A program made the translations under genes and the position numbers. Shown here in pieces: positions 1 through 6,326 of a stretch of 7,322 nt of DNA. The stretch is from assembly GCA_027008885.1 (NCBI GenBank), contig JALVDQ010000425.1, forward strand, positions 1 through 7,322. The letters run 5' to 3'. Numbering within the stretch: the stretch's first letter is position 1; every line of letters begins with the position of its first letter. The DNA is from Thiotrichaceae bacterium. Lineage in GTDB: Bacteria; Pseudomonadota; Gammaproteobacteria; Thiotrichales; Thiotrichaceae. Below the pieces are notes generated by a model. That model was not told the origin of the DNA, made no database searches, and was given only the letters and a program-made list of their open reading frames with translations.

Positions 1-1
1 A

Positions 2-112
2 TCACAAAACGCGCCTTTGGCAAGGATCGACGCTATCCAATCACCTCGCATTACCGCTGGTATCTATGAACCAAATATGCAGGAATACTATCAGCCTCGG
101 CAAAATATATAA
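2..112 (+). CDS. Possible 3' end of a plus-strand gene (partial, unidentified)
   Basis: The frame from position 2 stays open for 36 codons from the window edge and stops with TAA at 110-112, just inside the A7 tract of the first repeat block. The deduced tail includes ITAGIYEPNMQEYYQP and has an ordinary amino-acid mix, which is why I prefer it to the competing frame (1-69, stop TGA), whose product is unusually rich in Arg, Tyr and His. If real, the gene enters from the left and converges on the minus-strand operon. I do not recognise a family, and so short a tail cannot prove coding. The region could equally be non-coding. Confidence 0.3.
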   Translation, partial: SQNAPLARIDAIQSPRITAGIYEPNMQEYYQPRQNI

Positions 113-169
113 AAAAAGGGGGGGATGGGTGTGTCAGAGGACAGAGGACAGAGGGCAGAAGACAGAGCA
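110..169. repeat. Repeat block, copy 1: A7G7 tract plus five 7-bp tandem units
   Basis: The block starts with seven A (111-117) and seven G (118-124), then ATGGGTGTGT, then five 7-bp units of consensus CAGAGGA (135-141, 142-148, 149-155, 156-162, 163-169; the last three carry one or two changes). Positions 110-139 match 264-293 exactly over 30 bases at an offset of 154 nt. I cannot assign it to a named repeat family. Confidence 0.85.
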
Positions 170-176
170 TCTAATT

Positions 177-243
177 GTAGGGTTGGTGGAGTTTACATAA
201 CCAACCAGGTTCGATTGGTTGCGCATGGCTACACCAACCCTAC
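177..243. repeat. Inverted-repeat (REP-like) module between the two repeat blocks
   Basis: A perfect 12-bp inverted repeat bounds the module: GTAGGGTTGGTG at 177-188 and CACCAACCCTAC at 232-243. Inside it, CAACCA (202-207) and TGGTTG (216-221) can form a second 6-bp stem with an 8-nt loop, and GGTTGG (181-186) can pair alternatively with CCAACC (201-206). This resembles the small palindromic intergenic elements (REP/MITE-like) scattered in many bacterial genomes. It has no coding capacity, and no T-run follows the stem on either strand, so it is not an obvious intrinsic terminator. Confidence 0.7.
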
Positions 244-263
244 GCAACTACGCAAAAAATATG

Positions 264-323
264 TAAAAAAAGGGGGGGATGGGTGTGTCAGAGAACAGAG
301 GACTGAGGACAGAGGACAGAGAT
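264..323. repeat. Repeat block, copy 2: A7G7 tract plus five 7-bp tandem units
   Basis: Second copy of the block at 110-169, in the same orientation. It has seven A (265-271), seven G (272-278), ATGGGTGTGT, then five 7-bp units (289-295, 296-302, 303-309, 310-316, 317-323) of consensus CAGAGGA with scattered changes such as CAGAGAA and CTGAGGA. The first 30 bases are identical to copy 1 and the tandem part has diverged slightly. With the palindrome between, the two copies look like flanks of one composite repeat. From here to the operon end at 388 I see only a weak 4-bp hairpin (333-345). Confidence 0.85.
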
Positions 324-387
324 GTAGTTGCAGGGTGATAAACCCGCGAAATTCTTAATCGTGAAGAGTAAAACTTACTTGAGCCAA

Positions 388-1038
388 TTATTCGGACAGG
401 CTTCCGGCTTTAAAATTATCAAACTGTGTAATCGAATCCTCTTTTGTCCATAAGCCACTAAAACCGTTTTGGTAGGTGTCATCGTGGTAGTCAATCTGCA
501 ATTTTCCATCGAGATAAGCCTGTATGTGATCACCTCTGGCAACTATACGCATATTGTGGAATTTGTTTTTTTCTGGCGCGCTTACTGTGGCTGAGGCTAG
601 TTGCTGTCTTCTGCCATTAACAAAGGTATACAAGCGATAGTTGTCTTCAAGTGCATTGGCACGAACGATATAATAATTGTCTTTATCTTTTGCCCTGAAA
701 ATAATTCCGCCGCTAGCATCAATATTGCCGGAGACTGGTTTAAAATCGACACTCACTTCCAGGTCTGCAAATTGCTTGTCTTCACGCAAAATCACAGGGA
801 AATCATGCTGCGTGCTGTTTTGCTCCAGCACACCGTTTTTAAAAACCCAGTGCCCCGCATAAGCTTTCCAGGCGGGATTCTGTGTTTTAAAATCATCGCT
901 TATTTCTGCATTGCTGCCAGCTGCTATTTTAGTGGCATTTTTCATATTGTCATCATTGCAAGCAGCAAGGTTCAGCAAGAGTCCGGTAATTGCCATATTG
1001 AGAATAAACTGCTTTATACCCTTCATTTTTTTATCCAT
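388..1038 (-). CDS. Secreted lipoprotein with a DUF1080/LamG-like (concanavalin-type) domain
   Basis: A 216-residue protein beginning with a lipoprotein signal: basic start (residues 3-9), hydrophobic core (11-25) and lipobox L24-A25-A26-C27, so Cys27 should be lipidated after export. Residue +2 is Asn, not the Asp that classically retains lipoproteins in the inner membrane. From about 50 to 212 it resembles the jelly-roll domain of DUF1080 / 3-keto-disaccharide hydrolase-like and LamG proteins: GGIIFRAKDKDNYYIVR (110-126), the HNMRIVARGDHIQAYLDGK stretch (161-179) and the GFSGLWT strand (192-198). Such domains often bind or process carbohydrate, but I see no catalytic site I can name, so no activity is assigned. 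The ATG overlaps the stop of the preceding membrane-protein gene (TAATG), which supports this start and implies coupled translation. Met5 is a possible later start. It is the last gene of the operon. Confidence 0.85.
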   Translation of the reverse strand: MDKKMKGIKQFILNMAITGLLLNLAACNDDNMKNATKIAAGSNAEISDDFKTQNPAWKAYAGHWVFKNGVLEQNSTQHDFPVILREDKQFADLEVSVDFKPVSGNIDASGGIIFRAKDKDNYYIVRANALEDNYRLYTFVNGRRQQLASATVSAPEKNKFHNMRIVARGDHIQAYLDGKLQIDYHDDTYQNGFSGLWTKEDSITQFDNFKAGSLSE

Positions 1039-1574
1039 TAATGTTCTGCTTTATGTTCAGCCGCATGAGACAGGTATAGCGCCAGACCCAGCAAGGCAAT
1101 GCCTCCCGCGAAATAAAGCAGGTCATGAGCGTTGTTAAATTCCATGTTTAAGGCGTGTTCAAAATATTTAACAATCAAAATCATTAGAATAACTTTTGCC
1201 AGGCGACTTTTAAGGTCATCGAGATTTCTGATCACCAGGATCTTTGAGCCTCTTGCCGAATTACTTGCCTGTTCGATTTTGCTGATGAATAGCTCATATA
1301 AGCCCAGTGCAAAGATTAGCAACACGGTTGCCAGCAAATAACCGTCAATAATTTCAACCACATGGGTAATGGTTGTTGAGCGCAATTTGGCTCTGGCTTC
1401 GACACTTAAATCAGGTGAAATGTATTCGCCCAAATGTGAAATCATAATCCAGGCATCAACCGATGCCATGTATAACACTGCAATCGCGGCAGCCAGGCTT
1501 GCCAGAACCGCAGCCAGCACCATCAAGCGGCTATTCCATAAAAAGCTTTCAAACAGAGTTTCAACAAGTTTCAT
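1038..1574 (-). CDS. UPF0114 / YqhA-family integral membrane protein
   Basis: A 178-residue inner-membrane protein with about four hydrophobic segments at roughly 16-37, 73-97, 125-141 and 151-170. The layout resembles the UPF0114 (YqhA) family: an acidic IID within the second segment (VVEIIDGYLLATVLLIFALG, 72-91), then YELFISKIE, a polar stretch, and a DLKSRLAKVILMILIVK-type third segment. The family's function is not established. The C-terminus is His/Glu-rich (HAAEHKAEH). The ATG shares one base with the tilS stop (TAATG), with AGGA about 11 nt upstream inside tilS, and its own stop overlaps the next start the same way. It therefore appears translated as part of the accA-tilS unit and tightly linked to the lipoprotein gene after it. 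Family assignment rests on overall pattern and is fairly, not fully, secure. Confidence 0.8.
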   Translation of the reverse strand: MKLVETLFESFLWNSRLMVLAAVLASLAAAIAVLYMASVDAWIMISHLGEYISPDLSVEARAKLRSTTITHVVEIIDGYLLATVLLIFALGLYELFISKIEQASNSARGSKILVIRNLDDLKSRLAKVILMILIVKYFEHALNMEFNNAHDLLYFAGGIALLGLALYLSHAAEHKAEH

Positions 1575-2776
1575 TATAAGGTTAATCCTGCGATTTGTAT
1601 TATTTGCCCGTCTGCACAGATCAAGGGTAGCCTGGAACGCAGCCAGGGCGGTATGCCTTTTTCGGCAAACAGTTTTTTGAGTGGAATCATTTTGTTTTTC
1701 TTTGGGCAGTATATTTTTTCACCACCCTGTCGAAAACGCACTGTAACAGTTTGCTTCCTGGTGTGCAAAATTTCCGGGCTTAATTCAAGCTGAAGTGATG
1801 CTATTTTTAGCGGTTTTGTGGTGTCCCAGACAAATGACTGGCGTGGATCATGCGCTGTTAGCTCTGGCATGATATAAAGTCGTTTGTTATAGCGTCTGAT
1901 TTGCGTTTGTTGCCATTCAAGCAGTGGCTGGGCATCTTCACGCGCATGAATCACATCGCTAAACAGGTGTTGCAGCTTTTTTTCCGAGGGATATTTAAAA
2001 CCACTTTGGGCGATCCAGTAGCGCAGCAACATTTTTTGTCTGATTGCAGAAAAATCAAGCAGTTTGTCAATCTTCACGGTATTATTTTGCGGGTCGCAGA
2101 TGCAGCTTAAATCTTCTGCCGCAATTTCATCCAGAAGCTGCCTGGTTTCTGCCTGAATGGATGCGGAACGGTTTAGCGCCTTGTCCAGACCTGCCCAGCG
2201 TTGTCTTAATTGGGGTAAAATCTGTTGCCGCAGGTAATTGCGATCAAAAGAAAGATCCTGATTGCTTGGATCTTCAATATAATTCAGTTGATATTGATGG
2301 GCATAGTGCTCCAGTTCGCGTCTTGATACGCCCAGCAGGGGACGAGCATGTTTGCCTTTGCCAAAATCACGAATTTCGGGCATGGCAGCCAGCCCCTGAA
2401 CGCCAGCGCCCCTGAAGAGTTGCAGTAAAATGGTTTCTGACTGATCATTTTGATGCTGTGCTGTGAGCAGGATTTCATCGGGATGAAGTGCTTGCCTAAA
2501 GGCTTGATAACGGGCTTCACGAGCGCTACCTTCGATACTTTCCCCTTTGTTCGGGCGGAGCTTCAGATAAACAATTTGAAGCGGGATATTCAGCTTGTCA
2601 CAGACGCTTTGACAGTGTTCCACCCAGGTATCAGCAATTTTCTGCAAACCGTGGTGAATGTGTATCGCACGAATATTCAGATCAGACGTTTGCGAGGCAA
2701 GATGCAATAATACATGCGAATCCAGACCGCCACTATAGGCAACCAGGGCCTTGCCTTTTAAACTGATTTGCTGCAC
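1574..2776 (-). CDS. tilS: tRNA(Ile)-lysidine synthetase TilS
   Basis: TilS attaches lysine to C34 of the CAU-anticodon isoleucine tRNA using ATP, which lets it decode AUA and be charged with Ile; it is normally essential and cytosolic. The 400-residue product has the N-type PP-loop SGGLDS at 15-20, IHIHHGL (38-44), the QHQNDQSETILLQLFRGAG segment (107-125) and EDPSNQDLSFDRNYLR (168-183), all typical of the catalytic domain. The C-terminal TilS domain (about 342-400) has VRFRQGGEK and a LKKLFAEKGIPPWLRSRLP stretch. Length is in the normal range for the long proteobacterial form. The start is GTG; an in-frame stop lies four codons upstream and no ATG is near, so this start is well constrained. 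The only SD-like run (AGGGA) ends one base before GTG, so initiation may depend on ribosomes finishing accA, whose stop is 9 nt upstream. Confidence 0.95.
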   Translation of the reverse strand: MQQISLKGKALVAYSGGLDSHVLLHLASQTSDLNIRAIHIHHGLQKIADTWVEHCQSVCDKLNIPLQIVYLKLRPNKGESIEGSAREARYQAFRQALHPDEILLTAQHQNDQSETILLQLFRGAGVQGLAAMPEIRDFGKGKHARPLLGVSRRELEHYAHQYQLNYIEDPSNQDLSFDRNYLRQQILPQLRQRWAGLDKALNRSASIQAETRQLLDEIAAEDLSCICDPQNNTVKIDKLLDFSAIRQKMLLRYWIAQSGFKYPSEKKLQHLFSDVIHAREDAQPLLEWQQTQIRRYNKRLYIMPELTAHDPRQSFVWDTTKPLKIASLQLELSPEILHTRKQTVTVRFRQGGEKIYCPKKNKMIPLKKLFAEKGIPPWLRSRLPLICADGQIIQIAGLTL

Positions 2777-2785
2777 GTCCCTGAA

Positions 2786-3739
2786 TCAGGAATTGAACTT
2801 CCCAAAACTCATTAGACGTTGATAGCGTTTCTCGAGTAATTGATCTGTGGTCAATGCGCGCAGTTCCCTGAGGCTGCTTTGCAGTGCTTCGCTGATATGG
2901 CTTGCAACTGCATCATAGTCACGATGCGCACCACCTAGTGGCTCGGGAATAATGCGGTCAATCAAGTCAAGCTTGCTGAGTTTCTCGGCAGTGATACCCA
3001 GAGCTTCGGCGGCATCATTCGATTTTGCCGAGTCTTTCCATAAAATTGAGGCGCACCCTTCTGGCGATATGACGGAGTAGGTGCTGTATTGCAACATCAT
3101 CACGCGGTCGGCAACCGCAATGGCGAGAGCGCCACCAGAACCGCCTTCTCCGGTAATTGTAGCAATAATGGGAACCCGCAGTTTTGCCATTTCAAAGAGA
3201 TTTCTGGCAATCGCCTCGCTTTGACCACGTTCTTCTGCGCCAATACCGGGATAAGCGCCAGGTGTATCCACAAAGGTAATTACCGGAAGGTGAAACTTTT
3301 CTGCCAGTTTCATAAGGCGCAGTGCCTTGCGATAACCTTCCGGTCGGGGCATTCCAAAATTGCGTTTGATATTTTCATTGGTGTCACGACCTTTTTGATG
3401 CCCAATCACCATCACCGGATTGCCATCAAAACGGGCGATACCGCCGATGATTGCCTTGTCATCAGCATGAGCACGATCACCATGTAACTGCTGAAAGTCG
3501 GTGAAAATGCGGTCGATCATATCAAAACTATAAGGGCGCTTGGGATGCCGCGCCAGTTGCCCTATCTGTTTTGAAGTCAGTTTTGAAAAAATCGTTTTGG
3601 TGAGCGACTTAACCTTTCCTTCGAGTCGCTCAACTTCATCACCCAGATTAACGTCAGAACTGCTGACATAGCGAAGCTCATCTATTTTAGCCTCCAGTTC
3701 GGCTATTGGCTGTTCAAAATCAAGAAAATCCGGGTTCAT
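2786..3739 (-). CDS. accA: Acetyl-CoA carboxylase carboxyltransferase subunit alpha
   Basis: AccA pairs with AccD as the carboxyltransferase that moves CO2 from biotin on AccB to acetyl-CoA, giving malonyl-CoA, the committed step of fatty-acid synthesis. The 317-residue length is almost that of the E. coli protein (319). Hallmarks are the N-terminal helical part ([15 protein letters not shown], 5-19), [12 protein letters not shown] (68-79), [20 protein letters not shown] (113-132), [17 protein letters not shown] (157-173) and the oxyanion-hole region [17 protein letters not shown] (197-213), followed by [16 protein letters not shown] (221-236). Nothing looks damaged. The ATG lies 15 nt after the thioredoxin-gene stop, and AAGGA overlapping that stop codon is the likely ribosome binding site. 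It is followed at 9 nt by tilS; accA and tilS also lie near each other in E. coli. Confidence 0.97.
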   Translation of the reverse strand: MNPDFLDFEQPIAELEAKIDELRYVSSSDVNLGDEVERLEGKVKSLTKTIFSKLTSKQIGQLARHPKRPYSFDMIDRIFTDFQQLHGDRAHADDKAIIGGIARFDGNPVMVIGHQKGRDTNENIKRNFGMPRPEGYRKALRLMKLAEKFHLPVITFVDTPGAYPGIGAEERGQSEAIARNLFEMAKLRVPIIATITGEGGSGGALAIAVADRVMMLQYSTYSVISPEGCASILWKDSAKSNDAAEALGITAEKLSKLDLIDRIIPEPLGGAHRDYDAVASHISEALQSSLRELRALTTDQLLEKRYQRLMSFGKFNS

Positions 3740-3754
3740 GCTTCTGCTATTCCT

Positions 3755-4129
3755 TTATTCGCTACTGGAATTTTCCTGAGCGGCAATTTCTTCATGCACT
3801 TTTGCCATGTCAATTTCTTTTACCTTGCCAATGACTTCTTCAAGCTGTTGGGCATTTAACATGCCTGGCTGGGAAAACAGCACAACCTGCTCACGGAAAA
3901 TCATCAGGGTTGGAATAGAACGAATCTGGAAGTGTGCTGCCAGCTCCTGTTCAGATTCTGTATTTACCTTGCCAAAAACAATATCATCGTGCTTTTCTGA
4001 TACTTCCTCATAAATTGGCGCGAATGATTTACATGGTCCACACCATTCTGCCCAAAAGTCGATAATAACAATGTCGTTGTTCTCAATAGTTTCTTCAAAA
4101 GTTTGAGCAGTAATATCTATAGTCGCCAC
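3755..4129 (-). CDS. Thioredoxin-family protein with an acidic C-terminal tail
   Basis: A cytosolic thioredoxin-fold protein of 124 residues without a signal peptide. It has the buried Asp24 and the classic redox site W29-C30-G31-P32-C33-K34, the cis-proline loop SIPTLMIF (Pro73) and the late glycine (Gly89). Both active-site cysteines are present, so a dithiol/disulphide reductase role is expected. It is longer than the usual 105-109 residues because of a charged tail (about 107-124, ending AAQENSSSE). The start codon is GTG, well supported by AGGAG 6 nt upstream (4136-4140). A clear promoter lies just before it, so this is the first gene of the accA operon. I do not assign trxA, because the tail and the sequence around FSQPG suggest a separate thioredoxin paralogue; the specific partner is unknown. 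Confidence 0.92.
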   Translation of the reverse strand: MATIDITAQTFEETIENNDIVIIDFWAEWCGPCKSFAPIYEEVSEKHDDIVFGKVNTESEQELAAHFQIRSIPTLMIFREQVVLFSQPGMLNAQQLEEVIGKVKEIDMAKVHEEIAAQENSSSE

Positions 4130-4135
4130 AGCGAA

Positions 4136-4140
4136 CTCCT
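4136..4140 (-). promoter_or_regulatory. Strong Shine-Dalgarno AGGAG deciding the GTG start of the thioredoxin-family gene
   Basis: On the minus strand AGGAG lies 6 nt before the GTG at 4129-4127. This near-ideal spacing is the main reason for accepting the GTG as the start. Confidence 0.8.
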
Positions 4141-4170
4141 AATTTATAATTAATTGATAAAGTGTTTGGG

Positions 4171-4199
4171 AATATACGGGCATGGTAGTGGAATTTCAA
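4171..4199 (-). promoter_or_regulatory. Predicted sigma70 promoter of the thioredoxin-accA-tilS operon
   Basis: On the minus strand a -35 box TTGAAA (4199-4194) is followed by a 17-nt spacer and a -10 box TATATT (4176-4171), each matching the consensus at five of six positions. Transcription would begin near 4163-4165, giving a leader of about 35 nt that includes the AGGAG site. The box lies in the 90-nt gap after ubiX, the only sizeable gap upstream of this gene set. The downstream leader is very A/T-rich. No operator or riboswitch is apparent. Confidence 0.6.
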
Positions 4200-4219
4200 G
4201 TTTCAGCCCTTTCTTACTT

Positions 4220-4840
4220 TCATTTAATCGAATTTCTTTGATCTCCCCAGGCAGGAACAAGCTTATGCCGGATTCCCAGATGATCAAAAATTCGCGCTAC
4301 CATGAAGTTGATTAAGTCATCCAGTGTTTCAGGCTGCTGATAAAAGCCGGGGTTGGCGGGCATAATGACTGCCCCCATTCTGGATAGCTTGAGCATATTT
4401 TCGAGATGAATCTCTGAAAATGGCGTTTCCCGCACCACCAAAATCAGTTTTTTTCGTTCTTTTAAGGCAACATCCGCGGCTCTTTCCAGCAAATTTTTAC
4501 TGCTGCCAACAGCGATGGCGGAAAGCGTACCAGTGGAACAGGGACAAATAACGGTTGCATCCGCGACACCTGTGCCACTGGCTATGGGTGCCATCCACTG
4601 CTGCCGTTCATATACTTTTATTTGCCCGTTTGATGCATTAAAGGATTGCGTAAAAAATTGCTGAATATCACTGGCGCGTGAAGGCAAATCGAGGCTGGTT
4701 TCTGTTTTAATCACAATTTGAGCGGGACGGGATAATAATAACGAGATATTCACTCTGGCTTTCACCAGCTCCTCCAGCAAACGCAAACCGTATTGTGCGC
4801 CCGATGCACCTGTCATAATTAATGTAATATGCTTGCTCAA
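4220..4840 (-). CDS. ubiX: Flavin prenyltransferase UbiX (TTG start)
   Basis: UbiX joins a dimethylallyl group to FMN, making the prenyl-FMN cofactor used by the UbiD decarboxylase in ubiquinone synthesis. From the TTG the product has 206 residues, normal for the family. It shows the Rossmann-type start ITLIMTGASGAQYGLRLLEE (5-24), MAPIASGT, the ICPCSTGTLSAIAVGSSKNL stretch, ERAADVALKERKKL, RETPFSEIHLENMLKLSRMG and the late MPANPGFYQQP segment. An ATG further upstream (4918) would add 26 residues unlike any UbiX N-terminus and overlap mpl by 74 nt, while the first internal ATG would remove the first beta strand. TTG leaves 4 nt to the mpl stop, with GGAGAG about 10 nt upstream inside mpl. No ubiD lies in this window. 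The adjacency to mpl is one I recall from Pseudomonas. Confidence 0.92.
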   Translation of the reverse strand: MSKHITLIMTGASGAQYGLRLLEELVKARVNISLLLSRPAQIVIKTETSLDLPSRASDIQQFFTQSFNASNGQIKVYERQQWMAPIASGTGVADATVICPCSTGTLSAIAVGSSKNLLERAADVALKERKKLILVVRETPFSEIHLENMLKLSRMGAVIMPANPGFYQQPETLDDLINFMVARIFDHLGIRHKLVPAWGDQRNSIK

Positions 4841-4844
4841 GTGT

Positions 4845-6233
4845 TTACTGCTCTCCAGCCTGCTCTCTGGCTGCCAACGCATCGAGGAGCTTGTTATGGA
4901 TAGCGCCAAAACCACCATTGCTCATGACCAGTAATTGATCGCCCTGTTTGGTATTTGCAACCACGCCTGAGACCAGCTCATCAATATTGCTGTGAAGTGT
5001 TGCCTTATCCCCCAGTTTGTGCAAAACAGGCTGCATATCCCAGTCCAGATTCTCAGGCTGGAAGAGCACAACCTGATCGGCAATTTGCAGCGACTTCGCC
5101 AGTGATTCCTTGTGAATACCAAGGCGCATGGTGTTCGACCTTGGTTCCAGTATGGCAATGATTTTTTGCTCGCCGACATTCTGCCGCAGCCCCTTGAGGG
5201 TGGTTTCTATGGCAGTTGGGTGATGCGCAAAATCATCATAAACACGAATACCACTGACTTCGCCTCGCAGTTCCATGCGGCGTTTGATGCCCTTAAATTC
5301 GCCAAGTGCAGCAATTGAGTGAGCAGGCGGAACGCCCACATGACGTGCTGCCGCGATTGCCGCAAGCGCATTGCTTACATTATGCTCGCCGAGCAGTGTC
5401 CACTTCACCCTGCCCAGTGTTTTATTATCGAGTATTACCTCAAATTCACTGCCATCCGGCTTAATATAATGCGCTTTCCAGCCCGGGTGTTTGCTTTTCT
5501 GAGTTGCTGAAAAATACTCAACTGGTGTCCAGCAACCCCTATCCAGCACATCCTGAATATTTTTTTCATTCGCATTGGCAATCGCCAGCCCTTCACCTGG
5601 CAACATTCGCATCAAATGATGAAACTGTGTTTTTATGGCTTCAATATCAGGAAAAATATCGGCATGGTCATACTCAAGATTATTTAAAATCAGGGTGCGC
5701 GGATGGTAATGGACAAATTTGGAGCGTTTATCAAAAAAAGCGGTATCGTATTCATCCGCCTCAACCACAAAAAAGGGAGATTCACCGAGGCGTGCCGAGA
5801 CACCAAAATTTTCTGGCACACCGCCAATCAGAAATCCTGGTTTTAGTCCCGCATATTCCAGAATCCAGGCGAGTATACTGGCGCTCGTGGTTTTACCGTG
5901 TGTACCAGAAACAGCCAGCACCCAACGCTCCTTGAGTATATTTTCATAAAGCCATTGGGGTCCGGAAGTGTAGTCCAGATTGTGATTCAGCACATGCTCG
6001 ACAACTGTCATGCCACGTGTCATGACATTGCCGATGACAATCTGATCAACGTCTTTTTTGATATGGGCAGGATCGAATCCGGAAATTACCTCAATGCCCT
6101 GTGATTCCAGCAGGGTGCTCATGGGTGGGTAAACATTTTCATCCGAGCCACTGACCTGGATGCCTGATTCTTTTGCCAAAAGAGCAATGCCTCCCATAAA
6201 GGTACCGCAAATGCCGAGTATGTGTATTTTCAT
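4845..6233 (-). CDS. mpl: UDP-N-acetylmuramate:L-alanyl-gamma-D-glutamyl-meso-diaminopimelate ligase
   Basis: Mpl ligates the recovered tripeptide L-Ala-gamma-D-Glu-meso-DAP directly to UDP-MurNAc using ATP, returning cell-wall turnover products to peptidoglycan synthesis in the cytosol. The 462-residue protein is close to the E. coli length. It has the N-terminal UDP-binding start MKIHILGICGTFMGGIA, the Mur-ligase P-loop GTHGKTT (110-116), the Mpl-type EADEYDTAFFDKRSKF (158-173), NNLEYDHADIFP (184-195), the LGEHNVSNALAAIAA segment of the central domain, VYDDFAHHPTAIETTLKGL and the C-terminal SNGGFGAIHNK (438-448). These distinguish it from MurC. The ribosome binding site is weak: nothing better than AGAAAC lies upstream of the ATG. 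It follows mlaA by 81 nt and is followed 4 nt later by ubiX, so mpl and ubiX are probably co-transcribed. Confidence 0.96.
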   Translation of the reverse strand: MKIHILGICGTFMGGIALLAKESGIQVSGSDENVYPPMSTLLESQGIEVISGFDPAHIKKDVDQIVIGNVMTRGMTVVEHVLNHNLDYTSGPQWLYENILKERWVLAVSGTHGKTTSASILAWILEYAGLKPGFLIGGVPENFGVSARLGESPFFVVEADEYDTAFFDKRSKFVHYHPRTLILNNLEYDHADIFPDIEAIKTQFHHLMRMLPGEGLAIANANEKNIQDVLDRGCWTPVEYFSATQKSKHPGWKAHYIKPDGSEFEVILDNKTLGRVKWTLLGEHNVSNALAAIAAARHVGVPPAHSIAALGEFKGIKRRMELRGEVSGIRVYDDFAHHPTAIETTLKGLRQNVGEQKIIAILEPRSNTMRLGIHKESLAKSLQIADQVVLFQPENLDWDMQPVLHKLGDKATLHSNIDELVSGVVANTKQGDQLLVMSNGGFGAIHNKLLDALAAREQAGEQ

Positions 6234-6278
6234 TGCTTGTTTCTGTGTGCCTGCGTTTTTTGATTATTATTTAACTGC

Positions 6279-6326
6279 CTGTTTAGTCATTATTCTGTTT
6301 AGTTATTGTCCTGTTTAGTCATTATC
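6279..6326. repeat. Three tandem 16-bp units covering the mlaA stop codon
   Basis: Units 6279-6294, 6295-6310 and 6311-6326 read CTGTTTAGTCATTATT, CTGTTTAGTTATTGTC and CTGTTTAGTCATTATC on the plus strand. On the minus strand each contains GACTAA or AACTAA; the unit at 6311-6326 supplies the last Asp-Asn-Asp codons and the TAA of mlaA (6317-6315). Because 16 is not a multiple of three, the three TAA codons fall in three different frames. Confidence 0.85.

Noticed and set aside
177..243. tRNA-like pieces (GGTTGGT resembling a D-loop and GGTTCGA at 208-214 resembling a T-loop)
   Set aside because: The outer stem is a 12-bp palindrome, there is no anticodon arm, and the inner pairings compete with each other. 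The short matches are coincidental to the GGTTGG/CCAACC repeats.
110..323. CRISPR array
   Set aside because: Only two long repeats with one 94-nt structured spacer, and 7-bp tandem units with no spacers; no cas genes nearby.
333..345. GGGT/ACCC hairpin as a terminator after the lipoprotein gene
   Set aside because: Only 4 bp of stem and no following T-run in the minus-strand direction.
125..358. A 77-codon plus-strand open frame across the composite repeat
   Set aside because: It is read through low-complexity repeats. The two repeat copies are 154 nt apart, so they are translated in different frames, which is not expected of selection on a protein.
4841..4918. N-terminal extension of ubiX from an upstream ATG
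   Set aside because: It lies wholly within mpl, has no resemblance to UbiX, and a better-placed TTG with SD-like sequence exists.
5504..5935. A 143-codon plus-strand open frame opposite mpl
   Set aside because: It is antisense to a complete, well-conserved mpl, and the product resembles no family I know. The same applies to the 146-codon plus-strand frame at 601-1041 opposite the lipoprotein gene.
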